NCBI GenBank assembly: GCA_002946415.1
Contig: NJPS01000013.1
Coordinates: forward strand, 1-64,000
Source: Rutstroemia sp. NJR-2017a BVV2
Lineage: Eukaryota; Ascomycota; Leotiomycetes; Helotiales; Rutstroemiaceae
DNA length: 64,000 nt
Direction: 5' to 3'
Shown: positions 57,201 to 64,000 of the stretch, piece by piece
Position numbering within the stretch: position 1 is the stretch's first letter
Layout: the number at the start of each line of letters is the position of its first letter
Made by a program: the position numbers and the translations under genes
The notes under the pieces: model-generated
Database searches by the model: none
What the model was told of the DNA's origin: nothing
Seen by the model: the letters and a program-made list of their open reading frames with translations, nothing else

Positions 57201-59847
57201 ATGGTTAACCCACGCCATTTTCCTCACGAAGGCAGCAATGCCGACACCAAGTCATCATCCGACTACCAGTCTTATGGGCTTGATTCCACAGTCCAAACCG
57301 GAAGTCTCGTCAATGGAAACAAGACTTATGGCCTTTCCAACGAGCCCGATAGTGACAACCTGAGACTTCTAATTCCTGAAGAACTCTCTTTGCAGAACGT
57401 ACGTAGAACAACTTTATTTTCCCTCGGTTCTTCGCCAACTGAGCCAAGCTGACTTGAATATTCAGAAATCATTCTGTTCCCGCACCCTCAAAATTTTCAT
57501 CGGTAGCTCTAACGTAGTTACCCTCAACCACCTCCCCCACGAGATCTGCGTCATCGCTTCCACCCAACACCTCAAATCCACCACTGTCTTCAGCAACTCC
57601 ACCACCATCCTCAACAATCCCACCCTCTCTCCCCGTACCACGACCCCAACTGACATCAAAACGCACCTCCTTGCAGCCATCGATACCATATCCTCTTCCT
57701 ACCCTGCCTTCTCCCCTGTCCCAGCTTACATCCACACCCTCGGCGAACAAATAAAGTCTCTCGACATGCAATCTGCGTCCTCCACCGCCTGGCTCGACTT
57801 CCTACAAACGAAGATTGACGAGCTCTCTGGTCAAGAACAGACTCTCTTGGACAAACATGCCGCGGCACTCAAAGCAAAAGTCGACGCTATCCCCGCCGAT
57901 GACCGCTCTTCAGTAGCCGACTATTTGGATCTCTTGAAAACCGCCATCGGATCACATGGTACCGGGGCAACTGGGCTTGATATTGAGATCACCGCAGACG
58001 AGGAAGAAGACGAGGAGCTCGCAGAGGTCGTGCAATCGGAAGAGAACTACGACGCCGCTCTAAACACCTACGTCAAAACAGTCAAAGGCGCAGTCGCAGA
58101 GCTGGACAAGCACATCAAGGAATTTGAAAAAACTTCCGGCACAATCTACACCGGTCCTGCAGCTTCGAATACTACTGCGTTGAAGGAATACCTGTCGGGC
58201 CTTGATGCCGAGATTCAGGATGATAAGGCGAAAATCAATCTTGAAGAGAACGAAGGCACATCGACTACGAATCACACTCTGCTCAACGAACTTCTTTCCT
58301 CGCTTAAGGATGCAATCAATGACCGCATCGAAACTGCGCATAAGAACGATGCGAAGAAGCAATCAGATACAGAGGAGAAGTTGAGTGGGTATCATCACGC
58401 GTTCTTACACACTGTGCAAGTTGCGCGCGAGGAGTTCGAAAGGAACGTCACTGCCTCGGCCTCAACCTCAGCCCCAAATGAGCACAGCAAACGCACTCTC
58501 TCCAGCTCCCACTCCCAAAAGCAAGCTCTTGACACCTCCCCCGAAATCGACGCTAAGGCTATCTCTGAGCACAACCTCGCCGCTGTAAGCGACGGCTCCT
58601 TCACAAGCATGCGTCTCGAAGCCTCCGCCAAATTCCGTCTCAAAAAACACCGCAACGGCACCACCATCGTCGAAACGGTGCGCAAAACCCCGGGCTCCTA
58701 TGGTTCGTGGGAAAGTGTCCTCCAAGAATACGCAAGATCCAAGTCTAACGCCAACGAGAACGACAAACGCGTGCCGGTTTCGGCAAAGAGAGATTTGGAT
58801 GCAGGAACAGGAACAAGAGCAGACCCAATAAAACTCATCTACCTTCCGCAAAACGCGAGCTCTCTTCCCCTCGAATTCTGGAGTCCTAAGTCCGCTCGTC
58901 TCGGACCCAACTCCACCTTCCCTAAACTCAATTTCACCCGCACCCGCCCGCACCGACTCCCAACATCCAACAAGACTGTTCCACGCTCCGCAGACAAGGG
59001 AAAAAAGAAAGCAGAAATCGAGGTCACTGAGCCGTCAAATCGCTATCACAGGATTTTCTCCACGAATGCCAACGCACACCTCGATTCAGAATCCGGCCCA
59101 TCGAGCAGACATCATCCCAAAAACGGAACCCAAAACACCGCGCCAATTCTCCCCGTCGTTCTCGCAGTGCGCTCGCCTGCTACTTCTCCCCCACGAAAAG
59201 AATTTATGGATCTCTTCTGGACTATCGACGCCGTCCTCGCCGAACTTGGAGGATACACAGTAGAATTCCGCAACTGGTCGGATTCCACGGGCTCGACCCC
59301 GGCCCTGGCCCTCGAGACTCGCTCTGGTGACAAATACGACGCTCTGCCGTCTCTGTTGCTGGAATCGCAGCCGGGAAACCTTACGGTCTGGAATAACAAC
59401 ACCACGGGAAACTTTACCGTCTGGAATAACAACACTGCAGTGATACAGCAGAATGGAACCATAAATTCTATACAGTTGAGCTCGTCTAGATTGTGTCCGT
59501 GTGGATGCGGCTGTGGTTCGGAGGAGGCTGGCACGGCGATGGGCATCATTTTCGGAGCGATACCCGGAGGGCTGATATTGATAGCGATATTAATATCGTT
59601 GTTAGTAGAAGCGTGGGGGCGGATGGAAAAATGGGTGAAGAAGAAGAAGAAGGAGAAGAGGAAAGGGAGGAAAGAGAGGGATGTGGAGAAGGGAGGAAGG
59701 ACTGAGGAGGAGGGGAGAGGGCCGGAGGAGGAAGGGAGAGGGCTGGAGGAGAAGGCAAAGGATATTGATGGGGAGACGTTGGTAGAAGAAAAGAATGGTG
59801 GGGGAAGTTCTTCAGAGGGAGAGGAGAGTGGAAGGGTAGGAGGATAG
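57201..59847 (+). CDS. Orphan large Ser/Thr-rich protein with C-terminal membrane helix
   Basis: Exons 57201-57398 and 57466-59847 (67-nt intron, GTACGT...CAG, phase 0) give 859 aa. I recognise no family. The N-terminus is hydrophilic without a signal peptide. Residues about 80-400 are helical and acidic (examples: LDFLQTKIDELSGQEQTLLD and ITADEEEDEELAEVVQSEEN). Residues 400-720 are disordered, with many Asn-x-Ser/Thr sites. An 11-residue duplication (GNLTVWNNNTT / GNFTVWNNNTA) comes from a 33-bp tandem repeat. Then CPCGCGCGSEEAGTAMG leads to a membrane helix at about 765-790 (IIFGAIPGGLILIAILISLL) and a basic then acidic tail (KWVKKKKKEKRKGRKERD). A type I or tail-proximal anchor is inferred; glycosylation would need an N-terminal signal that is not visible. 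The 5' exon model is less sure than the main exon. Confidence 0.6.
59373..59438 (+). repeat. 33-bp tandem duplication inside the coding sequence
   Basis: Copies start at 59373 and 59406. Each encodes an 11-residue unit with two N-glycosylation sequons. Confidence 0.8.
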
Positions 59848-61304
59848 GAGGAACACAACAAGATAAGGGAGGGAGGGGACACAAGCAAGGCTCAAGATAA
59901 CTTTCGATCGAACACAATGCCAAAATTGAAGAAATCCGCCAGAACCGACCACGACCACAACCACCAGAACCAAAACACAACGCCTGAACCGAATACAACC
60001 ACCAAAACTGAACACAACACCCACTCTTTTTATTGTACAATAACTGCAACTGCAACTGCAACTGCTTAATCCAAAGAACAAAAAGAAAAAGAAATAGAAA
60101 AAAAGAAAAATGAGAAGAAAGAACAGAAACCCTTAATACATAGATGGGAAATACAAAATTGAATTCATCAGATAGAAAAATACAAAATCGATCTCATCTC
60201 CATCATCAGCATTATAATAATGCCTACACAGTCTCTCTCCGTCTCTCAAAGTGATATGAACTGACCAAGTAACTCATTTGTATCACCACTTGAGTACTCG
60301 CATGAACAACCCCTTTGTCTTTAAATTCCATAACAAGACACCAAAGGAAATTCGTGAGTCCTGTAAGCATCGATAACGGTGACTTCACCACCACTACATC
60401 ATAAACTATCGATAGAGGGATGGAAGAACAAGAACCCGTGATCCCACTTGGGAGAGGAGCTATTCCAAGAACTTGGACAGCATACTATATCATCACGCAT
60501 ATATCGATTTATCACCACTCCAATATTTAACTTTAATTCAATCAATCAATCCACTCCGAAACCTAAAATTCTCAATTAGTTTTCCCATCTTTCACATCCA
60601 CATCCACACCCCCAGAGTTCAGCATTCTCATCCCCTCCTCCCACTCACCCGTCCAAACCCCCATATACGATCGCATTGCATCATAGTGTGATTTAACTTG
60701 CTTCTTCATTCGCATCTCTGTAACAAAGTCCCACCTCAACATCCCCTTCACAACAATTACCCGGCTGGCAACCTCTTCCACTACCTTACCCCTTCAAACC
60801 ACAACCCACACACCATCCACATCAGCATGCACCTCTGCATTCCATCCCCTCCCATTCCAGCACAATCAAACAACAACCACAACCCCCCATAGCAACGCCA
60901 TACCTGCAAAAATCAAGCATCCCTCATACCCACCCATCCACCATGCATCAATCAACCATTCGATTCAATCAATCAATCAATCAAGCAGACAAAAGCGAGA
61001 AAAATTTCATAAAGCGCCCCCTTCCCCCGCAACACCCCCAAAAAAAGATCAGGACATTTTTCTGTTCTCTGTCCCTGATGGTATAAAGAGTAAAAACGCA
61101 TACGTGCGGCAAGTCAACCCACCCTCCATCCCAGTCCATTCCGTCACCATTGCATTCTCTCTAACCATCCATTTTGGTTCCAATCAGATCCATTTAACCT
61201 AATGATATGTCCCCTCGCAGTCCATTATATCCGCCCTGAAAAAGATTCGTCTTCTCCAAAACACTCTCTACTTAGCTTTCCCTTTTGTTTTTCCTCAGCT
61301 CAAC
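59848..61304. other. Convergent 3' intergenic region (1.5 kb)
   Basis: Between the orphan gene and white collar-1. A/C-rich with runs such as CAACTGCAACTGCAACTG near 60044-60064 and ATCAATCAATCAATCAA near 60964-60985. No gene is supported. Confidence 0.5.
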
Positions 61305-64000
61305 TCAAGGACCGCTTTCCTTTCCCTCACTAATATTCGTGATTCCCGTCTTTCCACCCTCATTAAACCCCAGACTCGGTTTATGAACCGGCATACTCTC
61401 CTGCGTCGTCCTGCCCCCAAGACTTCCCGGAACAGCCGTTCCACTCCCCTTCACCCCGCCATTATTCGTAATTTCGGCGCCTGGATTAAGATTCTGGTTT
61501 GGTGTGTTGGACTGCGAGACTTCTTTCTGCAACGGCGAGGAATGTATCGGAGAGTTGGATTTCTTGCTCGTTCCTTCGTCGTTCTTGATTGTGCCGCCAC
61601 GGCTTGATGTACGGGGAGATACGCGACCAGTCTGAACAAAGATGAGAAAAAGATTTCGAGTTAGTCGACAGCGCAAGATTTTTGATATGATACTATACAA
61701 CATAAAACAAAAGTAGCAAGCAAAAATAATAGAACATGGCGTGAAGCAGCTAAGTGCTTACGATATTTTCGAAATGAAAGGGCACCTTGGCCCATCGACT
61801 TTTTTGATCAAATGATGTCGATATATCACAGCGAAGGTTTCAAGAAAGTTCTTAGCCCCGCGATTTGGGGGACGATGATGATCGAGTTGTAGATATATTT
61901 GCCAATGTTGCATCAGAACCATCACGACTCACCTGCTTCGCCCATCTTAACCCACAACTGTTGCACAAATCTCTGTTTCCACTAGGTCCTCTCCTCCATT
62001 CTGGGGTATTTTTTGTATGGCAGTTGGCGCAATCTCTCTGTAAGTGACCCGCTCCCTTTCTCCGCTTGCGTTTCTTTTTGGCTGATAATAATGTCGCTAG
62101 TTCTTCGGCGAGTAATCTATTACTCTTTTCCATCTGTCGAAGTTCGTATTGCCAACTCGTACAGCGAGTGGTCTTCAACTCATCGAATATGTTGTCTTCG
62201 GATGCTAAAGCCACGTCTTGAGATCCAATGGGAAGTCCGCCGCCTCCAGCTTGGGTGACTGGGCCATAAGTAGACGAACCAGGAGACATAGGTTCATGAT
62301 GCGGATCTGTTTGAGATGTACCCGAGGGGTGACTGGTTGGGGTAACTTCGGTGGGCATGTCGGGTTTGTTTGCTGGAATAATGGATTTCGCAAGGAAATG
62401 TGGAGTGTTAGCCCCCGACGTTGTTGCCACGGCCCGAGAGGAGGATTTGATGAATCGCGTCTGCGCGACAAGGAAAGTAGGTTTCTGTCCTTCGGAGGCA
62501 TCTCCAGGATATAGTGATGTTTGAGCCTGTAGGACTAGACCTCGCTTGTTCAAAATTTCATGCCTGTACGTCACAATCTTTCCTGTTCTTGCCTTCTCGA
62601 GCGCACGACCAAACTCGACCTTCGAATCGGCTCGCATTAATGCTTGTATGCTCGTACCAATGAGTTCTTCCGGCTGTCGATCTAATAGTGGGCGTACGTG
62701 CGATGATACGAATAAGAACATGCCGGATGTGGAAATCTTTGTCCACAACTCATTCTCACCGAATCCTCCGGATTTGGTCATGTCGGTGCGATTGAGTGCA
62801 TACACTGGCCTTTCTCTACCAACCATGATGATGCATTTCCGACCTTTGCCTTGTTCAACACATAAAGAGCCATGACTTTCGAACCACGTATAACCGCTGT
62901 TCTTACGGCGTATGCGGAAAACTACATTCACCGTCGCTCCAGTAGATGTATCCTTCAGTTCTCGAGTAACAGGGACAATGTCACTAGGATGACAAACAGA
63001 CGATAAAGCAGTTCCCACCAACTCCGATGAATCGTATTCCAGGACTTGTCGACACGATGGCGAAAGGTAGAGGAATAGCCCCTTTAGCGAAAGGACATGG
63101 ACAACATCATCCGTGTTCTCTAGTAGCACCTTATCCCACATTCTCTTAGTAAGTTCCGGATCGCTGCCATTTTCAAACGAGTTCAGTACTGCAGATACAT
63201 CGTCCCGACTAATGGTTTGTCCAGCATCCACTGTCCGGTTTACTGACTGTGGTGGTTGCCACACATATGGTGGCAATGTACCCTGCTTGTAGTTAATTGC
63301 ATAGTTTCCACCATTTCCGTCAACGTCGACACTGTCCGGTTTCAATACAACATCGACCTGGAATCCGACGACTAAGCGCAAAGTAGGATCTGTATCGTTT
63401 GCCGGGATAGGTATCATCGTCAACAGGTTTAGAAATGGCTGGCCTCCTTTCCGATAATTGATGATACTTTGCTGAGCTTCCTTTCTTTCCTCTACACTTT
63501 TCTTCAATTCGTAGACAGCATTATTATCAGTATGATTTCTCATCATGCCAGCCTGTATTTTTCCGTCTGGAGATTGAAGGAATCGACAATTTCGGCCCAG
63601 AACCTCGTGTCGCGAGTACCCGGTCAATCGCTCGAAAACGTCGGAAACATATATGATGGGACAATCCGGTTCATCTAAGTTGCAGACAACAAAAGCGCAA
63701 GACAAGTCGACTGCGCCAATTTGCACGACAGGATTTTTCCTTGTGGCAACTCGCATCAACGCACCGAGCATGTCGAATCCAGTACTCGAATAAATCGCTA
63801 GAGCCGATGGAGGTGGCTCTGGCTTCGGGTCAACGTCTTTCGGTGTTGGAGCATTCACAGGCATGAGGCTGGAATTCGATTGGGCGCCGTTATTGGGGAG
63901 TAACGCTGAGGGTGGGGGAGAATTGTAGTCAACGATATTCTGGCCAATGTTCGTCATACTAGCGGGCGAGTGACCGATGACATTGTCGTGTAAACTCAGA
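61305..64000 (-). CDS. wc-1: White collar-1 blue-light photoreceptor / GATA factor (5' end outside window)
   Basis: Minus-strand exons 64000-61933 and 61631-61305 are seen; the frame is open to the window end, so the N-terminus is missing. WC-1 binds FAD, senses blue light, pairs with WC-2 and activates light and clock genes in the nucleus. Counting from the Met at 63957: a LOV domain at about 60-185 with the flavin-linking Cys124 in GRNCRFLQSPDGK; a PAS at about 270-380 (DVVHVLSLKGLFLYLSPSC); a second PAS at about 400-510 (LFVSSHVRPLLDRQPEELIG); a basic stretch KKKRKRRKG; and a GATA finger CANCHTKNTPEWRRG with CNSCGLRWAK (C-x2-C-x18-C-x2-C). The last exon begins TGRVSPRTSSRGG, which follows WAKQ directly in Neurospora WC-1. 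The 301-nt intron is open for 27 codons if retained. Identification is firm. Confidence 0.95.

Noticed and set aside
59112..59888. 258-codon minus-strand ORF
   Set aside because: It overlaps the 3' end of the orphan gene at 57201 in antisense. The Ser/Pro/Phe-rich low-complexity sequence mirrors the Lys/Glu/Gly-rich tail of the sense gene.
1..64000. tRNA and rRNA genes
   Set aside because: I scanned by eye for B-box-like GGTTCGAATCC sequences with a matching A-box and cloverleaf and found none. A tRNAscan-SE run would be decisive.

Overview
The window is nuclear DNA of a filamentous ascomycete (Pezizomycotina). The evidence is short GT-AG introns (mostly 44-110 nt), fungal-type gene spacing, an APC1/BimE-type cyclosome subunit, a white collar-1 photoreceptor, a fungal Nup37-like nucleoporin, a GH43 endo-arabinanase and a four-CBS/PB1 protein. 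The arabinanase and small secreted proteins suit a plant-associated species. The overall feel is Leotiomycete (Botrytis/Sclerotinia-like), but that placement is an inference. I found no virus, prophage, CRISPR array, tRNA, rRNA or intact transposon.

Layout. 0-4.5 kb: a small LEA-like mitochondrial protein (+), a mitochondrial enoyl-CoA hydratase-type protein (-), a small ankyrin-repeat protein (+) and a small secreted protein (-). 5.6-11.5 kb: the large APC1 gene (-). 12.5-15.8 kb: a GFA-domain zinc protein (+) and a secreted GH43 arabinanase (+). 15.8-18.4 kb: gene-free, with a decayed repeat field. 18.4-27.6 kb: a Nup37-like nucleoporin (-), an MFS drug/polyamine-type transporter (+) and eIF2A (+). 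29.1-30.8 kb: a membrane acyltransferase (-). 30.8-39.4 kb: gene-poor, holding one orphan proline-rich gene (+) and several simple repeats. 39.4-46.8 kb: mitochondrial ribosomal protein uS2m (-), a CBS-PB1 tail-anchored protein (-) and a Swi5/Ace2-like C2H2 transcription factor (+). 48.4-50.7 kb: a multidomain ubiquitin-like protein (+). 52 kb: a frameshifted cyanovirin-N-like secreted gene (-). 53.3-59.8 kb: three consecutive unrecognised genes with membrane segments, coiled coils or low-complexity sequence. 61.3 kb to the window end: white collar-1 (-), whose N-terminus lies outside the window.

Most genes are independent housekeeping units: cell cycle, nuclear pore, cytosolic and mitochondrial translation, mitochondrial catabolism. 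They are mixed with niche-related genes: arabinan degradation, transporter, secreted proteins and light sensing. No biosynthetic cluster is visible. The parts most worth a second look are the ubiquitin-like protein with an internal LRLAGG and a conserved-looking tail, the frameshifted CVNH-like gene, the run of orphan membrane/coiled-coil genes, and the frame-preserving 301-nt last intron of white collar-1.

Gene models were spliced by hand. Exon junctions were chosen by GT-AG sites, frame continuity and family similarity from memory; no alignment was run.
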